From NCBI RefSeq assembly GCF_010015445.1, contig NC_053118.1, positions 9,374,907 to 9,438,906 of the forward strand: a stretch of DNA of 64,000 nucleotides. The letters are read 5' to 3'. The notes under the pieces are model-generated. The model saw nothing but the letters and a program-made list of their open reading frames with translations. It did not search any database and was not told the origin of the DNA. Positions within the stretch are counted from its first letter, which is position 1; every line of letters begins with the position of its first letter. The position numbers and the translations under genes were made by a program. Shown here piece by piece: positions 22,261 to 34,372 of the stretch. Source of the DNA: Perca fluviatilis. Its lineage: Eukaryota > Chordata > Actinopteri > Perciformes > Percidae.

Positions 22261-23664
22261 ACATTTATATTATTGGGGTTTCATATTCAGATTTGTTGGA
22301 TACAGGTATAGCAAAACCACCTTAGAGTCAAGTGGAATGTTCACAGACAAGATGAACATAGTTTTATTGGTCACCTCCCTCCAGAATGTTTTAATTTTGT
22401 TACACTCCCAGACCCAGTGCATAAGTGTTTTTTTTACCTCATTGCCTTTAAAGGGTAATTACCGTTTTGTTCAACCTGGACCCTATTTTCCTATGTTTTT
22501 GTGTCTAAGTGACTGATGGGAACAACAATCTTTGACATTGGTCCAGTATTAACTAAGATTGCTGCAACAAGCTACAATGTTAATAGGACAATTGTCCAGC
22601 TTGTATTTACCTTCACAAAAGTGCTCGTTTTGCCACTGACAGGCTCCGATTAATATTCTAAGTGTCTGACAACATTATGGAAAGGATCCCTTCAGAGTAG
22701 ACCTTTAAAACCTTGTTGAGACCTTTCTGTTTAACCAGAAACAGCTCTGAAGTCGCTAGCGCTAAACCCACCAGACTCCATTTAAAAAAACAATAGTTTC
22801 AAATTTAAATTCATAAACTGTGTGTTTATTTTATCCAAAACTGGAGTTGTGATGGTTGGAAAAGTGGAAAGACGACCCAAAACGGCTTTACACAGTTTTA
22901 TTTTGTATCTGTGTCAACTTTGAATGAAGTATATTTTCCGGTGCTTAAATTACTGTTTATTTACATGGAGTCTGGTGGGTTTTTGTTGTTATATGTTTTT
23001 ATGTCTAAAAAAAGGATCTTACTCTTTAACAGATAGGTCGACCTCCTTAGAAAGTCTTTCCATAATGTTGTCAGACACTTAGAATATTAATCTGAGCCTG
23101 TCAGTGGCAAAACAAGCAATTTTGTGAAGGTAAATACAAGCTGGACAATTGCCCTATTAACTTACATTGTAGCTTGTTTTGCCGCTGCCGACTGCAGTGA
23201 TCTTGCTTCATACTGGACCAATGTCAAAGATTGTTGTTCTCATCAGTCACTTAGAGGTATATTACTCTTGTATTTTTTCAATTTAACAGGAGTTGTGTAT
23301 GTATGCATCAGCCAATTATATTGGAGTAGCTTGTATTTTCTGAGATGCATCACAAGTTTTCTTCCAATCGTTTTCTGAAATGTTCTCTTTTAAGTCCACC
23401 TTCCATGTCTCAAGTCTAACTATTGATGTTTCTTCAGAGCCAGATGCAAGACAGTTATGTATTGATGAAATCAAACCCCTCTCATTGCAATTGTTTGATA
23501 TCATTTCTTCTAAGGATGAGAGTGCAGTAATCCCGACTGATTGGTTTTGCATAGTAGAAATATAGTTCCTCAAACAAACAATGTTTCCTTGGCATGTCAT
23601 ACATTAGAGAGATTTCTTCAAAGGTCACTAGAATCCCTTCTTTAAAAAGCTCACCTACTTTCAC
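22260..23664 (-). pseudogene. L1-type LINE ORF2 C-terminal remnant, split by an inverted-repeat element
   Basis: Minus-strand coding blocks run in L1 ORF2 order. VGELFKEGILVTFEEISLMY and the following segment lie at about 23560-23664, ENDWKKTCDASQ at about 23340-23380 and KLLQYNWLMHTYTTPVK at about 23290-23335. After a gap come LMHWVWECNKIKTFWREV at about 22375-22430 and NIPLDSKVV at about 22315. The gap holds the inverted-repeat element at about 22455-23268. Several frame changes show that it is a dead copy. Confidence 0.8.
22455..23268. mobile_element. Inverted-repeat (fold-back) DNA element inside the L1 remnant
   Basis: The left arm (about 22495-22700) is largely identical to the reverse complement of the right arm (about 23030-23265). 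Shared blocks include AAGTGACTGATG, AACAACAATCTTTGACATTGG, CAGCTTGTATTTACCTTCAC and AAGTGTCTGACAACATTATGG. The spacer of about 330 bp has no open frame of note. Exact borders are uncertain; GGTAATTACC on the left and GGTATATTAC on the right may reflect a diverged target duplication. Confidence 0.75.
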
Positions 23665-23682
23665 TTAGAGAACACTCTTAAA

Positions 23683-24087
23683 TGTACAATATGTAATTTT
23701 GTAATTTTTCCGCAAAGGGCCTAAACAATAACAAAAGACGCAGCAATGCCGTCATTAGTTTCTTCCTGCTAAGATTCCCTCACTGTGCCTCCTCCTCTCC
23801 AAAACAAACTGTGAAATGTGGCTTAAAACTACATTGAAATTAAATTTATGCCAGCTTCTGGCAGATGACCCTAATGCTTGATGCATGCACAAAGGTGATA
23901 TGACAGCATTGACAGGCGATGGTGACAAAATGACAGAGACCGTGTTCTTGATTAAAATTACAGATTTCTCTGGGATTGAAAATCGTTGGAAACATTTGGG
24001 ATAATGTAAGTACACAACTCAACAAAATACATAATATGGGTCTTGTCATTTTTTAACATTTATGTAGAAAAGTTACATATTATATCT
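23683..24087. mobile_element. Short TIR element (MITE)
   Basis: The left end reads TACAATATGTAATTTTG and the reverse complement of the right end reads TATAATATGTAACTTTTC, giving imperfect inverted ends of about 20 bp near TTAA-like flanks. No coding capacity. Confidence 0.5.
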
Positions 24088-25110
24088 TTAACTTCTAAGT
24101 GTATGTATCACACAGTTACATTTGGCAGAAAAGGCTGGGCTTTTGAAGATTCTGCTGAGAGAACTAATATCCCCTTAGCAAACCCATACATGAACATTAG
24201 ATCTTAGTTTAATCAATAATACAAAAAATAAAGCACATAAGGGGTCGGGCTCTTCTGTCCTGGGGCAGTTGCCCAATTTACCATGTAGGTTTTTAGAGAG
24301 AAATGTACTCTTTGTGTAAACACCAGCATGCATGTTACATGTGACGGTTAGGAAGAAGATATTGTCTTAATTGAACTCAGAGTTTCACTATTGGCTTCAG
24401 CTAAACTTCAGAATGCATTTTTGCACAGAACATAGACTGTGGATTTTGACCCCTATTTCTGGGTTCACTCTATGAAGGCGGAGTGATGACAGTGACCTTT
24501 TTGACCTCTTTGAACATGCATATGATTTGAAAAATCCAAACCTACCCTTGTAAATATATGAATAATTTGGCTTGAATCCATCCATCTTGTAGTTCTGGCA
24601 TGTATGTCCATAAAGACTGCAAATAAATCAGGTTGGTCATATTTAAGGCTTAGCCTAAACTATAGGTGTAAATATGCACGCTGCTTTCCCCCATCAGTCA
24701 GTCAAAAGATTAACAATGGGCAGCCATTTGTGGTTGTAATATGTGATAATGCGTGGTAATACATATATAAAGAGATACCTGTGCCATGTGCTGTCTGAGA
24801 CCCTGACGATGTAGGTTGTCTCCCTTCAAGGCTACAGCAGCATGGGAACTGTTGAATTATGGTGCGGAGATACTTTTGAATTATGGGATGCCGACAGGGC
24901 TTGGCCCTCGATGATGATGAGGGTTTTAAAGACACATTCACAAGGTTATATCATGTCAAAGACAGGCAGTAAAATATATTGTGCAAAATAGTAATACCAA
25001 AGTAATTACAATGTAATGGCATGTCCCATAGCCTGCATGAACACAGTGTGTTTATGACTGGATGGAGCAGGCTGCAACATACTCTCTAAATAACCTGACA
25101 TGTTCAGCAA
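24088..25110. other. Stretch without recognised gene
   Basis: Only short, non-homologous open frames are present on either strand. Confidence 0.4.
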
Positions 25111-25115
25111 ATCAT

Positions 25116-25358
25116 TTAGATGGTATCCATCCAACCAACCATTTTCATCCTCTTATCTTCGATCGGGTGGCAGGGGCAGCAGGCTGAGCAAGCTATTTGT
25201 CCTTCAGCCCAGCAACATTTTCCAGCTCTTCTTGGTAAACCCTGAGGCGTTGCCGAAGCCGGATGAGATATATAATCTCTACAGCGTGTTCTGGGTCTAC
25301 CCCAGGGTCTCTTACGAGTTGGATGTGCTGGGAAAACCTCTAATGGAGCTGAGCGCAA
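25116..25358 (-). pseudogene. LINE C-terminal fragment (GRPRTRxRDY type)
   Basis: The minus strand encodes PLEVFPAHPTRKRPWGRPRT followed by CRDYIS. This matches the C-terminal tail shared by many fish LINE proteins (RTE-like endonuclease/RT polyproteins). Nothing upstream of it is recognisable. Confidence 0.65.
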
Positions 25359-25359
25359 A

Positions 25360-26230
25360 TTCTTTCAGGACAACTTCCTAAACATAATCACTTCTCACTA
25401 CCCTGAATGCATCAGCTGTAGAGGTGTTCACTTTAGTCATAACCAATCAGAAGCGGCCATGAAAATCACGAGCCAATCACTGCACAACATCCCTGTTTTA
25501 AACCTGTCTCTCTCTGCTGCTCAGTTGTCATTTCAGGATAAGTGCACCGCCCTCCTCCTCCCCTGCTCCTCCGGTCTTCGCCCCTCTCGGCTCCTGGGTC
25601 CTCTTCCGGCAGGCCTCTTCCGGCAGGCCTCTGCCGGCGGCTTTCGGCGTTGGTCTTCCGGCTCCTCACTCCTCCATCAGTGTCTAGGCTTTAAATGACG
25701 GTGGAGTCTAATCTCCAAAGACTGTACTGTACATTTCACGCACATGTACAATAAATCATCACATATCTGAAACGAAGTCTCCTGATTGAAATGGTAGGCT
25801 GTAGATAGTATCATTAATGTTTTAAGAGGGCTTTACAATTTCATTCCTGGATACATTGTTTGAATTAACCTGTTCTCAAGTACATATATGGTAGTTCTAT
25901 CTTGTTAGGCCCTAACATAGGCACAGTGAAATTCATTAATGTGTCCACACAAAAGCTGCAAGCTTCAGGAAGTAATGTATACTTGTAGGGCTAGTTGATG
26001 AATTACCATGGTTGGCGAGCTAACCATTAACATATTAGCTAGCCAGGAACACACTAGTGCTAGCCAGCTACAAACGTTCTCTAAGCTGACCTGAGAACTA
26101 GCTTTGAGATCCCTAGGACATCCTTTTTCTTTTATCTTCGCTTAAGGTCAGCCCTAAAATGTTACGGAGTACCATGGGGGAACAGTCTTGAGACCCACCT
26201 AATCATTAAATGGTTTGTTGATTCTCCTGC
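25360..26230. other. Stretch without recognised gene
   Basis: GC-rich from 25540 to 25680 with short direct repeats (TTCCGGCAGGCCTC, twice at 25603-25632). No supported gene. Confidence 0.4.
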
Positions 26231-26240
26231 GAGAGGATAA

Positions 26241-26935
26241 GTGTCCAGGATTTATACTAAACTGCTGCAAGTATCTGTAGGAGAACTCCCAATAGTAAAG
26301 AAATGGGAGCGAGAGCTGAGCTCGGAGGGGAATGTAATTAATTGGGAGACAGTTTGGGACAACATTTCCCACTGTTCCAAGAACCCAAATCACCAGCAGA
26401 TCCACTTCAACGTATGCCACAGGATATATTGGACTCCTTAGAAGAGATACGTCTCTAAAGTCATTCCTGCTCTCTATTGCACATTCTGCCAACCTGAACA
26501 AACTGGAACTTTCCTGCACATGGTCTGGGAGTGTGAGCAGGTGCATGAGTTTTGGAATAAAACAACATCAATAACATCTGATGTGATAGGATGTCAAATT
26601 CCTACTGACCCAATTTTTTGTTACTTAATGATGACTCTAAATGACACCTACTTGGGAGACAGAAGAAAATTTGGCTAGTTGGATCAACCACGACCAAGAA
26701 AATGATAGCTCAACGCTGGCTCCCCCCCCCACTCGCTTTGTATAAAACAGCGATTGCCATATTTTCTAGACATAGTTATGCATGAGCTCTCTACAGCAAG
26801 GATTAACAAAGCCAAGTCACCAACTATAGACCTATGGAAAGGTGCAGCAGCACAGGTATCAGTCCCAATGACCTCAGCATCACAAGAAGTAGAGGAGGGC
26901 GACAAGGCAAGGTGTGATTTCTGTTTTTGTTTATT
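26241..26935 (+). pseudogene. L1-type LINE ORF2 C-terminal remnant
   Basis: The plus strand reads VKKWERELSS, ISHCSKNPNHQQIHFNV and CHRIYWTP. After a stop at 26439 it continues in another frame with KVIPALYCTFC and GTFLHMVWECEQVHEFW (26460-26555). This is the post-RT region of L1 ORF2. It is the opposite orientation of, and a different copy from, the remnant at 22260-23664. Confidence 0.8.
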
Positions 26936-28380
26936 TCAGTAGGGTTTGGCTTGCCGGGAACATATTCACTGAGTGGAAAATGGCCTGTGAATGTGATCAT
27001 GATTTGCTCATCAATGCAGACTTTTTCTGACTTTGCAAGGCTGAGACAGCCTTGCCTCACACGATCAAGTTTTGGACTCTCCAAAGAATGTCTGCCTTCT
27101 TTGTCTCATCCACAAAAATATAGAATAACACCAGACATATCCTTTTAGCAGGCACATCCTTATTCAATTTTACAAACTGGGGTTTGTACTGAGTGTTAAC
27201 AGTTTTTTACTGAAGCATAAAAAAAATACAGAAAATGTTCATGCACTTTGTATTTGTTAGTTGTAGTCCAGTCCCAACCTGCACATCATTCACCGCTCAC
27301 TCATGTTTTGATGCTGTCTCTCATCGTAATATCATACATATATGTATGTACAAAGGAAAGCTGCAATATGCCATATCCAAGATTAATTCTCCTCCACTCC
27401 CTCGATTCAAACAACACTCAACTAGAAATGACAAGTTGTGCTGACAGCGACACAGGCTCTGTACATTTTAATTGCAGGATCTGCTTCAGAGTGATGCCAG
27501 ATCCAAAAATGAAATGGCAAGATGTATTGATGTGGATGAGCAAAGGCAGAAAACGACAGACGCACTTTATTGACATGCCAATATTGGGTCTTCTCCTTGG
27601 CTTTTAGGAGCACTCAGTTAATACACTGGATGACATCAAACCCATCAGAGCTCAGAATTAACACACAGATTTCCGTACAGACATGGGTCAGTGGTGCTGT
27701 ATTCAATGCATCAAAGTATGCAGAGGCCATTCTATAGGGAGACAACTGAGGTTGCTACTCTGTCTTTTCTGGACATTGAGTATGTTTACATGGACATCAA
27801 TATTCCACTATTATTACGAAAATGACAAGACTCCGAATTTGATACATGTCATGTAAACAGCATAGTTCTTTGAATATTCCGAATAAGGCCTTTTTCCGAA
27901 TATAGCATTTTCTGATTAAGACATTTGGGATATGCCAGTATTTTTCGGGTTTTGGAAGCATTCTTTGGACATGTATACAGCGCATTTGTAATATGCGTCT
28001 CAACCATAGGTTTTACCTCAGTTTGCGCCAGTTTACGAACTAACTAGCCAACGGTTTACAAGGCTGGGGTAGAGATGCATACCCAACATAAAAGCCCACA
28101 TCTCTGGTCAGAAGGAGAGCTACACCTCATAAAAATTATGAAAGACTTGGATATCAACAGGTTTTAGAAGATGAGCAAACATCGCAGCCTGTGTTTGCAC
28201 GGTCCGGTTTCTGGACATGTCAAAGATTTGGCAGTCACCATATCTTCTGTGCATAATAATGTGCATTTGTACGTTGGGCATCACAATACAGACAGTAGAA
28301 CACAGATGTTGCTATATATATATATATATATAAACAGTCTGGTGCTGGTTGCACAAAATGTAACTAGTTGATTTAGCATA
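26936..28380. other. Stretch with MITE-like sequence and (AT)n, no gene recognised
   Basis: At about 27778-28010 the sequence TTTACATGGACATCAATATTCC...GAATATTCCGAATAAGG has the look of a non-autonomous TIR element, but no right end was identified. An (AT)n run lies at 28314-28332. Confidence 0.4.
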
Positions 28381-28387
28381 TAAGAAG

Positions 28388-28445
28388 AATAACACATACT
28401 TTATTGATCCCGCAAGGGGAAATTATATTTTTTCACTCTGTTGTT
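28388..28445 (-). repeat. Retroelement 3' end
   Basis: ACTTTATTGATCCCGCAAGG followed by GGAAATTAT is the antisense of a 3' end shared by many fish retroelements. Confidence 0.5.
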
Positions 28446-30037
28446 AGCTATTTGTAACCCTTATAACGGTGTAGTAAGAATGTACATTTATGTATTATGC
28501 TTGTAGTAGTGTTATTTTGGACCAGATTCAGATGAAAACTAAATTTTTAAGAGCCAGAGAATTGAACATCAACAAAGAGATTTGGACACCAGAATAAATT
28601 AAGAGAAATTGCATTAAAACACACAGAAATATTGCATACATACAGATAAAAACACAGGTATGAAAAATAAACTAAAATTATAAAGTGCGCACATAAAATA
28701 AAAAAGATTTCAGTTCTTTGAGCTCAATTGTTCTTTGTTTCCACTTGTCTTTGATGACAAGAGTTCAGAGATTTTAAATGTTGGGGGGGCATATGAGTTT
28801 GGTTACTGATTGTCCTACCACCATGAAGAATGAAGAAGGAATCCTAGGCAATCCGTCTAAATTCAGAGTCTCAATCCAAGCAGACGCCAATAGGAACGTG
28901 AGGAGACATAAATCTAGTGATCTAACGTAGCCTAGTTGATAGATAATTGGTCAGCTCACAGACTCATAAAGTTCCCCCATTGCCTCACTTACAAGCCCAT
29001 GAAAAATAACCAAAAAATAAATAAATGTTAAATCATGTTCCAATATTTTCTTTAATAGCTTCTACCCACTACTTTTGACCACATTTTAATAACTTAAAAT
29101 AAAAGGAATGTCTTAAAATAAAATATAGGGGTGTCGTTATTAAGCCTGGGCTACATTTTACACACACATGTAAATACACACACATGCCTAGGACCTATAC
29201 ATGCACTAAATGTAGAGATGTCAGAGTGAGGGGGCTGCCCATGGACAGGTGCCCAAGTAGTTGGGGGTTCGGTGCCTTGCTCAAGGGCACATTGGCAGTG
29301 CTTAGGGGGTGAACTGGCACCTCACTAGCTACCAGTCGACACTCTGCATGCTCTGTAGCAAACAAGCCTCAAATTTGCCATTCCTGGAGGAGGGGTCAGT
29401 GCAGATCAGAGGAACACAGCTCACGAATGACTCCTCAGTGGGTAGGAGGATTCTGAGGGGAAGTTTCCCTGTTGTCTCCTGAGTTATGCTGCCTGCATCA
29501 CCTTGCTTGGATGATAAGACGTACAAAGTGTAGTCGTTGAATTTTTGGACATCACCAGAGCCTAGGAGTGGGGAGTTCATTTTGGTCAGCTAGGGTGTCA
29601 CGGGATGTCACAGCTTTGGATGGCTGGGTTCAGGTAATGTCAACCTTTGCACCCAATACACTTAGTTTTGGAGGGCAATCACTTGGAGACTGTAGAAAGA
29701 GAGCGCCCCGCGGCAAAGCTCTGAATCAAAGAAATAAAATCAAACAAATGATATAACCAGCTACAAAAAAGCCTAATAGTCGGAAGATAGAACGGAAGTA
29801 CAACGAAGCGTGGAGATGATACACCGTCTAAACATGCAAACAGTCAGAGAAAATCTTACCGTGGTCCTCAAAACGGCTGCTTCCAAGAAACTGACAGGAG
29901 AGTGTGTGATAATGTGACTGAAAAACGGAATGATGGTAAGCCCATTACCAGAGCAGTCATTCAGCTGAAGGCCTTGGAAATATTTACTGTTAATTTAAAT
30001 GTGACAATTTCATCTCAAAAGATATTTAAATTTTTAA
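28446..30037. other. Stretch with one dispersed repeat, no gene recognised
   Basis: At about 29150-29335 there is a fish dispersed repeat (GGTGCCTTGCTCAAGGGCAC, CCATGGACAGG). An 83-residue minus-strand frame ends against this repeat at 29329 and has no domain I recognise. Confidence 0.4.
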
Positions 30038-30563
30038 TAAAGCACCCATATTATGCTCATTTTCAGGTTCATAATTGTATTTTAAGGTTGTACCAGAATA
30101 AGTTTACATGGTTTAATTTTCAAAAAACACCATATTTTTGTTGTACTGCACAGCTCTCTCACTGCTGCAGCTCCTCTTTTCACCTTGTCTCTGTTTTAGT
30201 TACAGAGTGAGACCTCTTTTCTTCTTCTGTACTATCTTTGATTGCACTCGCACATGCGCAGTAGCTGAGATGTAGATCATGTCAGCTAGCTAGCTCCATA
30301 GACACTAAAAGAAAGGCTGTTTCTCCAATTTACAAGGCAGGATTAGCTGGGAGACTTCTTGTAAATGGGGCTACACATGTAAGTAGTTCTTTTTTAGATT
30401 ATGGTGAACTTGTGTGTGTTGTAGCAGTGCTTTGCTATAGGGCTTGGGCGCCGCGTTGCATTCTGGGACGTGGCGGCCATGTTGATGGCCTCGCGAATGT
30501 AAACATATAGCAATTCGAACGAGGAGAAGAAGCAGAGTTGGGAGAAAGAAAAGAAAAAAAAAG

Positions 30564-30893
30564 ATGTTAAAATCCAGAAAAGGATGTGGAATTTACCGGG
30601 ATACTTTAAATAGGGAAGCCAGGGAACGGTATGTGGACAAAATCAGCATTATTAAAGGTTTGGATCCCTATGAACTCCCCAACAAAGATTGGAGCACTGA
30701 CGAAGACTTGCTGCCGCAGTTTTACATAAACGACATCGTCGCCTACCTTGTTTGTGGTGTGAGCGCCTAAACTTCGGAACAGTTCCGAAGCTACAAATCA
30801 TTGGAGTCTCATGTGCAGTTCACAAATGGATGGGTTCAGGAGCTGCAGATCATAAAGCCGGCAAACAGTGGGAAAAAAGTAATCCGGACAAAG
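30564..30893 (+). pseudogene. ISL2EU accessory gene, first exon (broken)
   Basis: The frame opens at the ATG at 30564 (MLKSRKGCGIYRDTLNREAR) and continues RYVDKISIIKGLDPYELP, a motif at the N-terminus of fish SWIM/YqaJ proteins. A TAA at 30768-30770 interrupts it, after which the same frame goes on (EQFRSYKSLESH, NGWVQELQ) to a consensus donor AAAG|GTAAGC at 30893/30894. The single nonsense codon is the only lesion in this exon. The rest of the gene resumes at 35364 after an intron now filled by two other transposons. Confidence 0.75.
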
Positions 30894-31338
30894 GTAAGCT
30901 GCACTCCACCTAGCTGCTAGTTTAGTAACCGTTAGTGCTAACAACCATTCATACATGTAATACTTTTACAGTTTTTTACGATTGTTTACACACTAAAATA
31001 AAAATGTTCACACAATTTGCAAAATTCTACTCCAATGAGCAAAACACCTCCACAGATTTGCACAACATTACACACAATGTCTGCTTCACCCTTTTTGCAA
31101 AACATTACACACAGTGATTTGTAAAACTCTACACACATTTTCACACCTTAGACACAGGTAAGGATTGTGAGGTTACTTCCTTGTCATTACAAAGCACCGA
31201 ATTGCCAATTACCACACTAATGAACGAATTGGATAAACACATCTACCAGGTGTGGAAGCACACATGTGCTAATTTGAAAACGCAGCACTCAGGTGTGCTA
31301 TAAAAGGCAGCAGGTGAGTTCGCCTGTCTTCAACAAAA

Positions 31339-32986
31339 ATGGAAGGAGTTAGAAGAAGAAGAAGAGTGAGAATGAGAGGGGGAGCTCAAAGAGGAGATGA
31401 AGGCGGTAGAGGAAGAGGAGAAGGAGGTAGAGGAAGAGGAGAAGGAGGTAGAGGAAGAGGCCTAGGTAGAGGGAAAGGAGAAGGAGGAAGAGGAGAAAGA
31501 GGTAGAGGAAGAGGCCTAGGTAAGAGGAAGAGGAGAAGGAGGAAGGGAGAAAGAGGTAGAGGAAGAGGCCTAGGTAAAGGAAGAGGAGAAGGAGGAAGAG
31601 GAGAAAGAGGTAGAGGAAGAGGCCTAGGTAGAGGAAGAGGAGAAGGAGGAAGAGGAGAAAGAGGTAGAGGAAGACGCCTAGGTAGAGGAAGAGAAGAACC
31701 TGAACAAAGAAGACGAGGACCAAATTTGACTCGAGAAATCTGTGCAACACTTATTGACCATGTTATCAACCATGGACTGACACTGATGGAAGCTGGACAA
31801 AGAGTTCAACCAAATCTCAGCAGAAATACTGCGTCAGTAATTCGGACATTTCATCGAGAAAACAGGTAAGCTAACCACACAGTATAAATTGAAACTGAAG
31901 CTTGTATAATCAATATTGTTTACTGTGACATTTGACTGTAGGCTGTCATATATTTATAAATTTATTTATTTATTTTTCTTATTTTTTTTTTACATAGGAT
32001 TGAGGGTCGAGGACACCAAGGTGGAAGGGGCCCTATGTTTACTCGTGCACAAGAGGCCGCAATTGTGAACATGGTTTTGGCCAATAATTGTATCAGGCTA
32101 CGAGAAATCCAAGCCAATATCATCAATGATGACAATATTTTCAATAACATCCAACGAGTCTCTCTGTCAACTAAAGAAAAATCAAATATACATGAAGCAA
32201 CCGTATCGGGTACCATTTGACAGAAATTCAGAGAGAGTGAAACATCTGCGCAATGAGTATGTGGAGGTATGCATTGTTCATCTGACTATGGTGTGGTATC
32301 ATGCACTGCTCATAATGTTCTGTCACAAAAAATATACTGTGCTATAGATATTGAATAGCATCCTATTTTCTTGTGTTTCAGAGAGTCTTGCAAATGGATG
32401 CTGCTGAAATTCAACATGAATTTATATATGTGGATGAGGCTGGATTTAACCTTGCAAAAACAAGAAGAAGAGGGAGAAATGTAATAGGGCACAGGGCAAT
32501 CACTAATGTGCCAGGGCGACAGCGGGGGTAACATCACCCCTTTGCGCTGCTATCACACAAAATGGGGTCCTCCACCACCATGCAAATCTGGGATCCTATA
32601 ATGCAAATCTGATACTTGCATTTCTTGACCGATTGCTTGAGATTGTCACCGCATTACACCAAGTGGACCAGATGCGGTACATTGTCGTTTGGGACAATGT
32701 CCCATTCCATCGGGCTGCTCTGGTCCAGAACTGGTTCCATGATCACCCTGATTTTGAAGTTTTATATCTTCCCCATACTTTCTTCCCTTTCCGAAATCCT
32801 ATAGAAGAATTTTTTTCAGCGTGGCGGTGGAAGGTATATGACCTGCGGGCTTATGACCGTTTGCCCCTCATTCAGGCCATGGAACAGGCATGTGATCTTA
32901 TTGAAGCAGCTTCAGTGCAGGGGTGGATTCGTCACACAAGGCGATTCTTCAGCGGGTGCCTTGCCAATGAAGACATAGACACATGA
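31339..32986 (+). pseudogene. DDE transposase of the DD36E element, with RG-repeat N-terminus
   Basis: Exon 1 (31339-31865) begins with about 110 residues of Arg/Gly/Glu-rich tandem repeat, then a helix-turn-helix segment (NLTREICATLIDHVINHG). It ends at ACAG|GTAAGC. Exon 2 (31998 to about 32264; acceptor TACATAG) continues GHQGGRGPMFTRAQEAAIV and LANNCIRLREIQANII, with a frameshift near 32165. Exon 3 starts at 32382 after TTTCAG and holds the first Asp (YVDEAGFNL), a frameshift near 32528, then WDNVPFHRAALV and NPIEEFFSAWRW. The triad D, D, E is present, with 36 residues between the second Asp and the Glu. A further frameshift near 32982 truncates the tail. DD36E spacing is that reported for Incomer-type Tc1/mariner elements; that family name is inference. 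Confidence 0.8.
31380..31690 (+). repeat. 54-bp purine-rich tandem repeat (18-residue RG repeat)
   Basis: CCTAGG marks each unit at about 31461, 31515, 31569, 31623 and 31677, a 54-bp period encoding RG/RGE-rich 18-residue units inside the transposase N-terminus. The minus-strand frame is open only because of the repeat. Confidence 0.85.
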
Positions 32987-33719
32987 AATTTTATGGCGTC
33001 CAGATCCGCAGGCGGAGAGACGAATAGTTACAGTATTCTTGTTGCTTTTACTGTAGCTTTCTTTCATTTCTGTTTACTTTTACTTTACTTTTCTTCAGAG
33101 TCAAAGTGTATGTACTGTAATTCATGCAGTAATTTTTATTTGTCTACAGATTTTATTTGTTTACAGTAATTGATATCATTGTTGGTTGATGACTGAAACT
33201 GATTATGGTAGAAATACTGTAAGTATTGAAATAAATACTTGAAATATTCAGTCTGCAGCATCAAGTGTTGTGCAGTGCTTGGTAAGGTTATAGTTGGCCT
33301 ACAGTATTTGTGTACATTCTCCTTAGATCTCAAAACAAATCATGAATGATGTTGTGAGTTTCTCACTATTTTTTGTCACCTAAATTATCTCTTACATAAG
33401 AATGTCTGGCCAAAAATTTAATTGCCTACATTTTTTTTTTTTTACAAATGTGTTTTTTATTTATCACAGCAGTGTGAAACTGGCTGCAATAGTGTATGAT
33501 CATTGACAACTGTGTTGGTTAAAATGAAAACTAATAGCATTTTTACAAATATGTGTATATGTTTTGACTGAAGTGTGTATTTTTTGACTGAAGTGTTTCA
33601 TTTTGCAAACAATCTAGGAATTTTGCAAATTGATTGTGGTGTTTGGATAATTGTGATTATATTTTGACAAAAAGAACCCGGTTTTCAAAATTGTGTGTAA
33701 ACAATTGAAAAAAACTGTA

Positions 33720-34372
33720 ACTATGTGTTTCAAAAGTGTAGTTAGTAGCTGTCAACCCTCCCGTTTTTCTCACGTATTTGAGCTCTTTTCCCTCTGTCTT
33801 CCCGTTTTAGTATTTTCCTGTAAAATATCCCGTATTTGAATACTCTCATAACATTAACGTTAGCCCTTCCATCGGGCCTGTCAGTCTCTGTACTGTTGTC
33901 CTGTTGCTACCCCTTGCCCTTCCAGCGAAACAGATGTTTTCAAAGCATCGTTTTGCTTACTTGAAAGCAACCTTAGCGTGATGTTGGCCTTTTTAAGATA
34001 AGAGCGTGGTTGTTGTGAGAGCACGCCAATCTGTAAGCAAAGTCACGTTAGATCTAGCTTCACACAACTCGCTTAGTTAATGCAGCAGTTTTGTAGTACG
34101 AATTTTTGCTGTCAGCAGAGGGATAGCAACAGAAAGATGAATGTTGAAATTTTCCGGTATTTTGGGTGAGTAACCTATTTTCAATGTTCACTTAAGCTAT
34201 ATAAATTAATATTCAGATGTTATACTTTAATGTCATACATATAAATGTCATTTATATGTCATGTATACACATTACTGAGGGGCTGAGGTTAATGTTTGGT
34301 TTCCTGCATAGAATGAAACATAATGAAGTGTTGTCCTTATCTGTCATCCTTATATTGTCACATTCATTCTAG
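33720..34372. other. ISL2EU intron sequence without recognised exon
   Basis: Lies between two inserted elements. No SWIM/YqaJ exon could be recognised here. Confidence 0.4.

Larger units (their letters stand above)
30969..33717 (+). mobile_element. Tc1/mariner (IS630) element, DD36E spacing, inside ISL2EU intron
   Basis: Ends CAGTTTTTTACGATTGTTTACACAC and, reverse-complemented, CAGTTTTTTTCAATTGTTTACACAC form inverted repeats flanked by TA (30967-30968, 33718-33719). The non-coding flanks are rich in ACACA..TTTGCAAAA-type subrepeats. The element carries a three-exon transposase pseudogene. Confidence 0.85.

Noticed and set aside
29329..29580. 83-residue minus-strand frame
   Set aside because: No recognised domain or splice context and it ends in a dispersed repeat; not enough support for a gene.
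31349..31769. Leu/Pro-rich minus-strand frames
   Set aside because: Antisense of the 54-bp purine repeat in the transposase N-terminus.
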